Positions 6,131 to 13,064 of a stretch of 13,064 nt of DNA are shown here, one piece after another. The translations under genes and the position numbers were made by a program. The notes below the pieces were generated by a model. That model saw only the letters and a program-made list of their open reading frames with translations, made no database searches and had not been told where the DNA came from. The number at the start of each line of letters is the position of its first letter. Position 1 is the first letter of the stretch. Origin of the DNA: Rickettsiales bacterium (GTDB lineage: Bacteria > Pseudomonadota > Alphaproteobacteria > Rickettsiales > UBA1997); assembly GCA_947455365.1 (NCBI GenBank), contig CANGNU010000008.1, positions 1 to 13,064 on the forward strand, written 5' to 3'.

Positions 6131-7537
6131 TTACGCGTGAATTGCCCTTTTATCAACCGCCAACGCTGCCTCTTTAACCGCTTCGTTGTAGGTTGGGTGA
6201 GCATGGCAAGTGCGTGCAATATCTTCAGCGCTGCCGCCAAATTCTATTGCCATAACCACTTCGTGAATAGTGTTGCCAGCTTCGCGCGCAATAATGTGAG
6301 CGCCAAGAACGCGATCAGTTTTTGCGCAAGCAAGAATTTTTACAAAGCCTTGATCATCAAAGGTGGCGCGGGCTCGCGAGTTGGCCATCATTGAAAATTT
6401 TCCAACTTTGTAATTTATGCCAGCTGCTTTTAATTCCTCTTCAGTCTTGCCAACTGAAGCTACTTCTGGGTAGGTGTAAACTACGCTAGGAATTGCGTCA
6501 TAATTTACATGACCTTTTTGCCCTGCAATAATTTCAGCGACGGCCATGCCTTCATCTTCGGCTTTGTGCGCCAGCATTGGGCCGGTGGTTGCATCGCCAA
6601 TAACGAAAATGTTGTCGATGTTAGTTTTAAGATGATTATTTTCGATGAAGCCGCGGGCGTTAATTTTTACGCCAGCATTTTCAAGGCCAAGATTTTCAGT
6701 ATTCGGCCTGCGACCAATGGCCACAAGCACCGCGTCAGCTTGTAGAGTTTCTTTGGCACCGCCATTTACCGCTTCAACTTCAACGGTGGCGCTGCTTCCC
6801 ACTTTTTTTACAGAAAGAACTTTGGTTGATAAGCGGAACTTGAAACCTTGTTTTTCAAGAATGCGCTGGAAGTTGCGAGAAACCTCTGCATCCATGCTAG
6901 GCGTGATTTTATCAAGATATTCTACCACTTCAATTTCAGCACCAAAACGCCCCCAAACCGAAGCCATTTCAAGGCCAATTACACCTGCGCCAATAACAAT
7001 TAATTTTTTGGGAACCGATGTAAATTCAAGCGCGCCAGTTGATGAGACGATAATTTTTTCGTCAATTTCAACATTGGGCAATTTTGTAACTTCGCTGCCG
7101 GTGGCAATTACAAAATTTTTGCCAACAAGGTTTTCCTTAGAGCCATCTGCCTTGGTAACTTCAACTGTTGAATTGTTAACAAATTTTGCGTGGCCAACAA
7201 TGTGAGTAACTTTGTTTTTCTTCAATAGGCCGGCAATGCCACCAGCAAGCCCTTCGATAATTTTATTTTTATTATCGAGCATTTTTTTAACATCAATTTT
7301 TGGTGCCGATGTTGTAATGCCTAGAGCCGCAAAGGAATGCGCCGCATCGTGAAATTTGTGCGAAATTTCTAGCAAGGCTTTTGATGGAATGCAGCCAACA
7401 TTTAAGCAGGTTCCGCCAAGGTTGGCGCGTTTTTCTACGCAAGCGGTTTTTAAGCCAAGTTGTGCCGCGCGAATAGCTGCAACATAGCCTCCCGGCCCAC
7501 CACCAATAATTACTACATCAAAATTTTGTGTTGTCAT
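6131..7537 (-). CDS. lpdA: Dihydrolipoyl dehydrogenase (E3)
   Basis: This 468-residue flavoenzyme reoxidises dihydrolipoamide of the pyruvate, 2-oxoglutarate and related dehydrogenase complexes, passing electrons through FAD to NAD+. The FAD-binding GGGPGG is at 12-17. The redox disulfide is C44/C49 in GGTCLNVGCIPSK. The NAD-binding GAGVIGLE is near 183-190, and the second flavin contact NIFVIGDATTGPMLAHKA is near 310-325. The dimerisation domain ends with the catalytic HPTYNE (H447, E452). Length and all key residues are normal, so it should be active. The E1 and E2 genes are not in the window, so the partner complex is unknown. It is 110 bp downstream of panB and 31 bp upstream of dps, all on the same strand. 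The 110-bp gap may hold its own promoter, but I could not identify a convincing one. No Shine-Dalgarno precedes ATG 7537. Confidence 0.97.
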   Translation of the reverse strand: MTTQNFDVVIIGGGPGGYVAAIRAAQLGLKTACVEKRANLGGTCLNVGCIPSKALLEISHKFHDAAHSFAALGITTSAPKIDVKKMLDNKNKIIEGLAGGIAGLLKKNKVTHIVGHAKFVNNSTVEVTKADGSKENLVGKNFVIATGSEVTKLPNVEIDEKIIVSSTGALEFTSVPKKLIVIGAGVIGLEMASVWGRFGAEIEVVEYLDKITPSMDAEVSRNFQRILEKQGFKFRLSTKVLSVKKVGSSATVEVEAVNGGAKETLQADAVLVAIGRRPNTENLGLENAGVKINARGFIENNHLKTNIDNIFVIGDATTGPMLAHKAEDEGMAVAEIIAGQKGHVNYDAIPSVVYTYPEVASVGKTEEELKAAGINYKVGKFSMMANSRARATFDDQGFVKILACAKTDRVLGAHIIAREAGNTIHEVVMAIEFGGSAEDIARTCHAHPTYNEAVKEAALAVDKRAIHA

Positions 7538-7647
7538 TTTATAAAAAATTGTCTTTTAGTTTTGTAGAAGCCTTGTTTATCAAGCCTTCCTGAGAAGATT
7601 TTAGCGCGGAAAAATAAAAAACCAAATAATTAATTCAGTTGAATATT

Positions 7648-8445
7648 TTACTCCACTAAATTTTCTTTCGCAGGAAATTTCTCCGCTCTAACTTCAGCTG
7701 CAAAGCCTTGAGCGGCAAGGGTTATATTGCTAGCAATGTTGGTATAATTTTTGACAAATCTTGGTTTAAATTCTTGATTGAGGCCGATTAAATCGTCAAT
7801 TACCAAAACCTGTCCGTCGCAGTTGGCAGAAGCGCCAATGCCAATTGTAGGAATTTTTAATGCATGGGTAATTTTATCGGCAAGCTTTGCTGGCACGGCT
7901 TCAATAACGCAGGCAAAAGCGCCGGCGGCTTCGGCGGCAAGGGCAATTGCAAGAATTTTGGCAGCGGTTTCATCAGAGCGGCCTTGATATTTATAGCCGC
8001 CCAACTCGCGCACTTGTTGTGGCAGCAGGCCAACATGGGCCATCACTGCAATGTCATTTTCTGCTAGCATTTTTATTGCCGCAATTGAATCTTGCGAAGT
8101 TTCAATTTTCACCGCATCGCAACCAGTTTCGTCGATAATTTTTTGCGCGGTTTCATAAGCTTGTTGTGGCGATTGCTCAAAACTTCCTGCAGGAATATCA
8201 ACTACAACAAAAGATTTTTTTGCCGCTTTCATCACGGCGCGTCCATGATTTATCATCATCTCTACCGTTACATCAACAGTATCAGCAAAGCCGTAAACGC
8301 ACATTCCAAGCGAGTCGCCAACTAAAATTATATCGCAAATATTATCAAGAATTTTTGCCACAGGAAAAGTGTAAGCGGTAAGGCAAACTATTTTTTCCGC
8401 CGATTTTTTCTCCTGAATTTTTGCTAGTGAAATTTTTTCTGACAT
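7648..8445 (-). CDS. panB: 3-methyl-2-oxobutanoate hydroxymethyltransferase (ketopantoate synthase)
   Basis: PanB transfers a hydroxymethyl group from 5,10-methylene-tetrahydrofolate to 2-oxoisovalerate, giving ketopantoate, the first committed step of pantothenate and coenzyme A synthesis. The 265-residue length is typical. Metal ligands match the family: D44 (VGDSLGM), D83 (VVDIPAGS) and E115 (AVKIE). E182 (VIEAVP) occupies the catalytic base position. Other signatures are GLLPQQVRELGGYKYQGR (139-156), the IPTIGIGA segment, CDGQVLV and FKPRFVK. The enzyme should be functional. The start codon is only 3 nt after the stop of the asmA-like gene, so the two are very probably co-transcribed and possibly translationally coupled. 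panC, panD and panE are not in the window. A pantothenate step kept in an otherwise host-associated-looking genome suggests partial independence or provision of the vitamin. Confidence 0.97.
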   Translation of the reverse strand: MSEKISLAKIQEKKSAEKIVCLTAYTFPVAKILDNICDIILVGDSLGMCVYGFADTVDVTVEMMINHGRAVMKAAKKSFVVVDIPAGSFEQSPQQAYETAQKIIDETGCDAVKIETSQDSIAAIKMLAENDIAVMAHVGLLPQQVRELGGYKYQGRSDETAAKILAIALAAEAAGAFACVIEAVPAKLADKITHALKIPTIGIGASANCDGQVLVIDDLIGLNQEFKPRFVKNYTNIASNITLAAQGFAAEVRAEKFPAKENLVE

Positions 8446-8448
8446 TTT

Positions 8449-11400
8449 TTAGAAAGTTGGTTTTGCAATATTTTCTTGATTTGCAGATGGGGCTAAAGCT
8501 GGTGCAGGTGCAGGTGCTGCGCTAATTATTTGTTGCACACCATATGTGGTGTTGCCAGCAATTGGTGCATCTTCTCGATTGGTACTAAGACTTGCCTCGT
8601 TTGCTTTGGTGGCATTTGCATCAGAGTTTTCTGCTGAAGCTGCTACGGCATTTTCTGTGGCAGGTGAGGCAGTTTTTTTATCGCCAGTTGCAGCTTTTGC
8701 AGCCTTTGCTACCGCACTTGCTCCACCACTTAAATATTGCAAAACTTGGTCAAGATTGGTGCTTTGTCGTACGCTGCCAAAATCGCCTTTCAGGTTGGTA
8801 GCAATGTTGAGTGGCGTTTGTTTGCGCGCATCGCCAGTAAGAAAAATAATATTTGCCAAGCCGTCAACAGAATTGCGCACAAGATCAATTTTGCCCGAGA
8901 CAATGCCGTTAAATGCCGTGCCTTCAATGTCAATGCGAAATAAATCATCGTGGCCTCTATCAATTGCAAGTGAACCGCTGGCTTTTTTAATCGAAGTTTG
9001 ACTGGTTTGACTAAATAAAATTTGCTCAGGATTGCGCAATTCTTCACCGTAATTTTTGATATTAAACATTTTGCGCACAAGGTCATTTAGCCCATAATTT
9101 TCAACGATTACGCTGCCCGCAATAAATTTAGTTTCGCTGCTTAAATTTTTCATAAATTCATCTTTTTTATTTGCTGCAGAAACGACGCTGCTAGAAAAAT
9201 TAGCGATGCCATCAATATTTTTGATTGAAAATAATTCAAATAAAAATGGTTTTAGTGCAATATTGCTCAAAGTTAAATTTCCGCTGAGAGCCTTGTCAAA
9301 CTTCATTCCAATGGCTCCTTCAAAAATTAAATTTCCATTGTAAATATCGGTGGTGAAGTTAGAAAAATTAATGACGCCGTCTTTTAATTTTCCATTGATG
9401 AGAATATTTTCGGCGGTAAATCCATCAAAATCAGCCTTAGTAAATTTTAAAGAAATAACGCCGTTGAAGCCCTCAAGAGAAGGCAGTGCAAAGAATTGAT
9501 CAAGTGCATTTATTTTTATTTCTTTTGGTTTTTTATCATTGTCGTCAGAAGAATTTTGTGGGGCGGCGTAAACAAAATTTTCGGAAGCAAGTGACATGTC
9601 AAACTTTGCTTCTTTCTCGCTAAGGTCGATGGACAAAGCGCCAGTAAGGTCAAATTGATCAGATTTTAACTTCAATTGGCTTAATTCAAAATAGCCTTGA
9701 CCAAAGCGAATTTTAACTGACTGATCGTTGAAAACCAAGCCCTTGTAGGCTAATTTGTCGAAAGATAAAGTTAGATCATTGTTAGAAGTTAAATTATTAA
9801 GCCATAATAATTTTTTTAGCAGTGATCCGGGTGATAAATAAATGTTTTGTCCCGAGGTTAAAAAGTAATCATCAAAGTTAAAATTATTGATACGAAAATT
9901 GCTGATAATGTTAGAAGTTTTTGTTGAATAATTGAAGCGCAACTCGCCTAAAACCTCGCTTTGGCCGCTATTGATGTTTAGGTAAAGGTCATTAAAAATT
10001 GTTGAATTTGGAATCAACATAATGTCGGAATAAATAGTGTAATCGTTCAAATTATCATAGATTAAATTTTGCGATTCAATGTGTAGCCACTTCAAAATAT
10101 CGGCAAGTTTTTTGCCGCTGGCGTCAAATTTTCCAACAAATTTTGGCGTGCCATTGTTATCTAAAACGCCACTCATGCGAAACAGTCCACCACCAGGAAC
10201 CTCTAAGGTTAGAGGCAGAATTAAAATTTCGCCTTGTTTAGAAATTGTGGTGTATAAATTGACGTTTTTAATTTCATCTTGCAGATATTTTACGCGATTG
10301 ACGGTAAGCTCGGCCGTAAGGTCAAAGTCGCGCAAATCTTTGGTAGAATTTATGGTAATTTCGTCATCATCTTTTTTGCTTGCATTGTCGCTGGTTTGAT
10401 TGTCAGAATTTTCATTTTCATCTTTTTGTTCATCAGGCGCCTGCTCTTTGTTGGCAATAATTTCAGCCACTTCTTTGTCACTTAACCAAATTGCATCAAG
10501 GTCAATATTTTCTAAGTTAAATTTAATGTCAATTAGCGGCAAAGTTGCGGTTAAATCAAGCGCAATATTGCCGCGACCATTGACAGCATTTGAGCTGATA
10601 AAAATATTATTTAAAAGAATTTCACCGCTATTATTAATTAAAGTTGTCTTTAATTTTATTGGTTTAATTGAAGGGTTGATCTTGTCATAAACCACGCCCT
10701 CTCTAGCTACATAGCTTTTATAAAAACTTTTTAAGTCAAAAATTTCTGCTTCAATTGTGCCTTTGAAATTGCTTTTCAGTAAGCCCAAATTTTCACTAGG
10801 AAAATGGCCAGAAATTTTAAAATTTCCGTAAGCAGAATTAATCTCTAAAATAGAAGAACCAGAGTTAGAATCATCAACCGATTTTTGTTCAAAATTAGCC
10901 TGTAATTTAAAATTGTTAATGATGTCTTGATTAGAAAATGAGCCGCTCGCCGTAATATGTTTTTTAGAAAATGCAACAACACCATTGATGGTTTTAATTT
11001 CTCTTTTTTTCAGCACTTTGTTGTAAGAAATTAAGTGTGAATTTTCAAGCATAATTTTTGGCAAATTTGTGATGCTAAAGTTGCTTAAATTGAAGTCATC
11101 AATTTTAAAAATATCGACAAAAATTTTACCACTAATTGCGCCACCCACTTGTTGATTTTTTGATGCACCAGAATTTTTTGAGAAGGCTTCACTCAGCTCG
11201 GCGCTAAGCTCTGCAGGCTTATTGCCACTGTCATAACTTTCAAGAGTTGCGCCAGAAAAAATAATTTTATCCATTGAAAATCGGCCAATCAAAGATGATA
11301 AAAATGACAGTTTTATTGTGACCGATTTTGCATAAAAATTATAGGTCGTGTTATCTAAATTATAGTTTTGCAACGAGACATTATTAACAGTGAATGATGG

Positions 11401-11649
11401 GCTGGGAAGTAGCGCCACCTCTACTTTGCCAGCAATTTCTAAATTTGCTTTTAAAGCAGCACTAACCTTTTGTTCAATTTGAAATTGCAGTGCAGAGTTG
11501 TTGAGCAGTAGCGGTGCGAAGGCTAGTAAAAATAAGCAAGCAAGAATGGTTGGGAGAAATATTGTGTAAGTCTCCGAGCGCGCCAGCTTTGATTTGAGGC
11601 TGGATAGTTTGTCTATAATTTTTGGTTTTATTTTCTGAAAAAACTCCAT
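8449..11649 (-). CDS. AsmA-family inner-membrane-anchored periplasmic protein
   Basis: The 1066-residue product has a basic N-terminus, one membrane segment (~29-49) and a long periplasmic part rich in beta-strands. Near 70-100 is the AsmA signature region with VEVALLPSPSFTVNNVSLQN, followed by IGRFSMDKIIFSGATLES (~121-138). The C-terminal AsmA-like module includes the INGKLKDGVINFSNF stretch near 750 and SGSLAIDRGHDDLF...GIVSGKIDL near 890-930. AsmA, TamB and YhdP proteins form hydrophobic-groove bridges moving phospholipids or aiding outer-membrane assembly; that role is known for the family and inferred here. Two low-complexity parts stand out: an acidic, Asn/Asp/Glu-rich insert at ~400-430, and a tail from ~970 that is Ala-, Ser- and Pro-rich and likely disordered. 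It is the first gene of the asmA-panB unit. No clear promoter or Shine-Dalgarno was found. Confidence 0.88.
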   Translation of the reverse strand: MEFFQKIKPKIIDKLSSLKSKLARSETYTIFLPTILACLFLLAFAPLLLNNSALQFQIEQKVSAALKANLEIAGKVEVALLPSPSFTVNNVSLQNYNLDNTTYNFYAKSVTIKLSFLSSLIGRFSMDKIIFSGATLESYDSGNKPAELSAELSEAFSKNSGASKNQQVGGAISGKIFVDIFKIDDFNLSNFSITNLPKIMLENSHLISYNKVLKKREIKTINGVVAFSKKHITASGSFSNQDIINNFKLQANFEQKSVDDSNSGSSILEINSAYGNFKISGHFPSENLGLLKSNFKGTIEAEIFDLKSFYKSYVAREGVVYDKINPSIKPIKLKTTLINNSGEILLNNIFISSNAVNGRGNIALDLTATLPLIDIKFNLENIDLDAIWLSDKEVAEIIANKEQAPDEQKDENENSDNQTSDNASKKDDDEITINSTKDLRDFDLTAELTVNRVKYLQDEIKNVNLYTTISKQGEILILPLTLEVPGGGLFRMSGVLDNNGTPKFVGKFDASGKKLADILKWLHIESQNLIYDNLNDYTIYSDIMLIPNSTIFNDLYLNINSGQSEVLGELRFNYSTKTSNIISNFRINNFNFDDYFLTSGQNIYLSPGSLLKKLLWLNNLTSNNDLTLSFDKLAYKGLVFNDQSVKIRFGQGYFELSQLKLKSDQFDLTGALSIDLSEKEAKFDMSLASENFVYAAPQNSSDDNDKKPKEIKINALDQFFALPSLEGFNGVISLKFTKADFDGFTAENILINGKLKDGVINFSNFTTDIYNGNLIFEGAIGMKFDKALSGNLTLSNIALKPFLFELFSIKNIDGIANFSSSVVSAANKKDEFMKNLSSETKFIAGSVIVENYGLNDLVRKMFNIKNYGEELRNPEQILFSQTSQTSIKKASGSLAIDRGHDDLFRIDIEGTAFNGIVSGKIDLVRNSVDGLANIIFLTGDARKQTPLNIATNLKGDFGSVRQSTNLDQVLQYLSGGASAVAKAAKAATGDKKTASPATENAVAASAENSDANATKANEASLSTNREDAPIAGNTTYGVQQIISAAPAPAPALAPSANQENIAKPTF

Positions 11650-11830
11650 TCAATAAATTTAAATTTTACTAAACTATATTAATATAAGACTAAAATTATA
11701 AGTAAATTTTTGTTGTGAGGAAAAGTGTAATATTCTAGTGTCGCGCCTTGTTTTGTGGTTAATTTTTGACTAGAGTTTTGCTGTTTCTGCGGCCGCTTTA
11801 TTTTGTTAGTAAGGCAGAAGCTAGAATTTA
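11650..11830. other. AT-rich intergenic region between the asmA-like gene and tRNA-Gln
   Basis: This 181-bp stretch has no convincing gene. It should contain the asmA promoter on the minus strand, but the best match I see (TTTACT...TATTAA with a 16-bp spacer) is weak, and read-through from the tRNA-Gln promoter is possible. An isolated GCGGCCGC palindrome lies at 11789-11796, inside a loose TTCTGC/GCAGAA inverted repeat; its role is unclear. Confidence 0.5.
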
Positions 11831-11905
11831 TGGTTGGGACGGAAGGATTCGAACCTACGCATGACGGGATCAAAACCCGTTGCCTTACCGCTTGGCTACG
11901 TCCCA
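11831..11905 (-). tRNA. tRNA-Gln (anticodon TTG), CCA encoded
   Basis: On the minus strand the acceptor stem is TGGGACG/CGTCCCA with discriminator A and an encoded CCA at 11833-11831. The D arm is GCC-AAGCGGTAA-GGC. The anticodon arm is ACGGG-TTTTGAT-CCCGT with TTG at 11873-11871. The T arm is GTAGG-TTCGAAT-CCTTC, with one T-T mismatch at the second pair. All other pairs are canonical, so the gene should be functional. Confidence 0.95.
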
Positions 11906-11921
11906 ATAAAGAGGGGTCGCA

Positions 11922-11950
11922 AATTTAAAAGTTTTGCGCGCTGAAGTCAA
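11922..11950 (-). promoter_or_regulatory. Promoter of tRNA-Gln
   Basis: Reading the minus strand, TTGACT (11950-11945, five of six) and TAAATT (11927-11922, four of six) are separated by exactly 17 bp. Transcription would start near 11915, ten bases before the tRNA 5' end. The -35 boxes of this and the divergent promoter are 20 bp apart. Confidence 0.6.
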
Positions 11951-11970
11951 GTGGCGGTTGCGAAAATAAA

Positions 11971-11999
11971 TTGACAGCAGTGCTGCAACTGGTTAATTT
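11971..11999 (+). promoter_or_regulatory. Promoter of pntAB with palindrome across the -35 box
   Basis: A perfect TTGACA (11971-11976) is followed after 17 bp by TAATTT (11994-11999, three of six). Transcription would start near 12006, giving a leader of about 23 nt. CAGCA-g-TGCTG (11975-11985) is an 11-bp palindrome overlapping the -35 box, a possible repressor site. The weak -10 suggests that the promoter may need an activator or have an alternative -10. Confidence 0.5.
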
Positions 12000-12028
12000 G
12001 TAACAAAATAAAACCAATTGAAAATTTT

Positions 12029-12418
12029 ATGAGCAAATTACAAGAAGTAATCGAACTTTCCGAGCAGCTAAAACGCAGCACCGACGAGCTTGTCAACAAA
12101 GTGGCTGAAGTTGGCTACGCTGGCGCATTTGGCGGTGGCGTTGACCCTTTTGTTTTTGGAATTGCAGTTTTTGTTCTTGCCTGCTTCGTTGGATACTTTG
12201 TGGTTTGGCGCGTTACACCAGCTTTGCACACGCCGTTAATGTCGGTAACTAATGCAATTTCTGGGGTAATTGTTGTTGGGGCAATCATTGCGCTTGGCTC
12301 TACTAAAGGCGTCTCGATAGTTTCGGTGGTAAGTTTTATGGCCATTGTAATTGCCAGCATCAATATTGTTGGTGGGTTTTTTGTTACTTGGCGCATGTTA
12401 GAAATGTTCAAGCGCTAG
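12029..12418 (+). CDS. pntAB: NAD(P) transhydrogenase subunit alpha part 2 (membrane subunit)
   Basis: The 129-residue product is the small membrane subunit (alpha-2) of the three-polypeptide proton-translocating transhydrogenase known from Rhodospirillum rubrum and Rickettsia. The complex uses the proton gradient to drive hydride transfer from NADH to NADP+. A ~38-residue soluble head precedes [19 protein letters not shown] (first membrane helix, ~41-61). The highly conserved [17 protein letters not shown] (63-79) leads into the second helix (~75-91), and a third spans ~96-120. Length is normal for the split form. The usual partners pntAA and pntB are not beside it: tRNA-Gln lies upstream and divergent, and rnpA is convergent 43 bp downstream. 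The gene is therefore isolated, unless its partners are elsewhere in the genome. A perfect -35 box precedes it; no Shine-Dalgarno is visible. Confidence 0.95.
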   Translation: MSKLQEVIELSEQLKRSTDELVNKVAEVGYAGAFGGGVDPFVFGIAVFVLACFVGYFVVWRVTPALHTPLMSVTNAISGVIVVGAIIALGSTKGVSIVSVVSFMAIVIASINIVGGFFVTWRMLEMFKR

Positions 12419-12461
12419 GTTTTTAATCTTGCTGCAAAGCTAAGTTAGGAAATTTTTATCG

Positions 12462-12890
12462 CTATTCTTCTACTTGCTTCGGCTTTGACTCAACTGGTTT
12501 TTTCTTCTCATCAATTCTCTTCAAGCAAAATTTTAAGTCGCGCAAAATTGTCTCGTAAGAGGCATCTTTAATTTCGCGTTTTGCAATTATAACATAATCA
12601 TAATGGTTCTGCGCGTAGGTGGGGAAAAGCTCGCGCACCGCTTCGCGCAATTTTCTCTTGGCCAAATTTCTTACCACGGCATTGCCGACAGTCTTACTAA
12701 CTGTAAAGCCCGCGCGCGAAAAATTTTCAGCATTTTTGCCTTGCGCTTTATTCTGTAAATAAAAGGGAGATGTTGCCGAGCTTAGAAGGAGTAGTGTTTT
12801 AGCATGAAACTTATTACCCGTTTTGCTGATAGTTTGAAAATCGGCAGAACGGGTAATGGTAAGAATTTTAGGTGCTGACGAATTTGTCAT
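12462..12890 (-). CDS. rnpA: Ribonuclease P protein component
   Basis: RnpA is the small basic protein subunit of RNase P. It assists the catalytic RNA in removing 5' leaders from precursor tRNAs such as the two in this window. The 142-residue product has TRSADFQTI near the N-terminus, the conserved GFTVSKTVGNAVVRNLAKRKLRE (61-83) that forms the RNR-type RNA-binding motif, and the YDYVIIAKRE strand followed by the terminal helix. Extensions at both ends make it slightly longer than the ~115-120 residues usual in the family: about 10 residues before TRSADF and a Lys/Glu/Pro tail after LKRIDEK. It lies 31 bp downstream of rpmH on the same strand, the arrangement conserved across most bacteria, and is probably expressed from the rpmH promoter outside the window. 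Confidence 0.96.
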   Translation of the reverse strand: MTNSSAPKILTITRSADFQTISKTGNKFHAKTLLLLSSATSPFYLQNKAQGKNAENFSRAGFTVSKTVGNAVVRNLAKRKLREAVRELFPTYAQNHYDYVIIAKREIKDASYETILRDLKFCLKRIDEKKKPVESKPKQVEE

Positions 12891-12921
12891 GCTGCAAATG
12901 TGCGGCGAAGTTAATGCTAAA

Positions 12922-13056
12922 TTAAGCGGTTAAAACAGCGCGGCCTTTAGCGCGACGACGCGCAAGAATTTTGCGTCCGTTAGCTGTTGCCATTCTGTGT
13001 CTGAAGCCATGTCTTCTTTTGCGTACCAATTTGATTGGCTGCCAAGTTCTTTTCAT
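12922..13056 (-). CDS. rpmH: Large ribosomal subunit protein bL34
   Basis: A 44-residue reading frame on the minus strand starts with ATG at 13056-13054 and ends with TAA at 12924-12922. The sequence [18 protein letters not shown], then [21 protein letters not shown] and a VLTA end, is a clear bL34, a small Arg/Lys-rich protein of the 50S subunit. W5 and the I8-K9 pair replace the more usual F and SN residues. The gene is complete, but only 8 bases of upstream sequence are present, so its promoter is outside. The rpmH-rnpA pair is often close to dnaA and the origin, though that cannot be judged from this window. Confidence 0.96.
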   Translation of the reverse strand: MKRTWQPIKLVRKRRHGFRHRMATANGRKILARRRAKGRAVLTA

Positions 13057-13064
13057 ATAAAAAA

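Noticed and set aside
6645..7205. 186-residue plus-strand reading frame
   Set aside because: It is fully antisense to lpd, which has all family residues; no recognisable protein features.
8546..9001. 151-residue plus-strand reading frame
   Set aside because: It is antisense to the Ala-rich tail of the asmA-like gene, where stop codons are rare by composition.
11789..11796. GCGGCCGC palindrome
   Set aside because: A single 8-bp restriction-type palindrome in AT-rich DNA; no repeat copies or context to support a function.
11679..11906. Minus-strand 75-residue reading frame over the 11.8-kb intergenic region
   Set aside because: Its first half is translated tRNA-Gln and the remainder is AT-rich intergenic sequence without coding features.

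Overview
This window looks like chromosomal DNA of an AT-rich alphaproteobacterium, most likely a host-associated or endosymbiotic lineage (Rickettsiales- or Holosporales-like). That placement is an inference. It rests on the RecA type, a split proton-translocating transhydrogenase gene (pntAB), the low G+C content, a small outer-membrane beta-barrel, and an effector-like membrane protein. No 16S or other decisive marker is present.

Layout, left to right. The window opens with the 3' end of recA (1-432), then a dispersed palindromic repeat and tRNA-Arg(ACG) (571-647). Next is a compact accessory segment (673-5374). It holds a large Thr-rich single-pass membrane protein on the minus strand (673-3519), a divergently transcribed secreted beta-barrel protein (3773-4447), and a LysR-type regulator (4472-5374, minus). 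The gap between the LysR gene and dps carries a plausible plus-strand small RNA ending in a perfect 12-bp terminator hairpin. From 5668 to 11649 four minus-strand housekeeping genes follow, in transcription order asmA-like, panB, lpd and dps. A tRNA-Gln(TTG) and an orphan pntAB are transcribed divergently from a shared promoter region near 11.95 kb. The window ends with the conserved rpmH-rnpA pair (minus).

The housekeeping genes cover unrelated jobs: recombination, pantothenate synthesis, 2-oxoacid dehydrogenase E3, iron/DNA protection, NADPH supply, and tRNA and ribosome maturation. asmA-like and panB are 3 nt apart and probably co-transcribed.

The most interesting object is the 948-residue protein at 673-3519. 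It has a proline run, about 320 residues of 12-residue [DN]xxTG Thr-rich repeats, one membrane segment followed by YYRRR, a coiled coil, and then a cluster of tyrosines in EPIYA-like or Tir-like contexts. This suggests a host-interacting, possibly tyrosine-phosphorylated surface protein or effector. A Fur-box-like palindrome sits just upstream of its start. A second genome-level observation is that none of the nine assessable start codons has a visible Shine-Dalgarno sequence.
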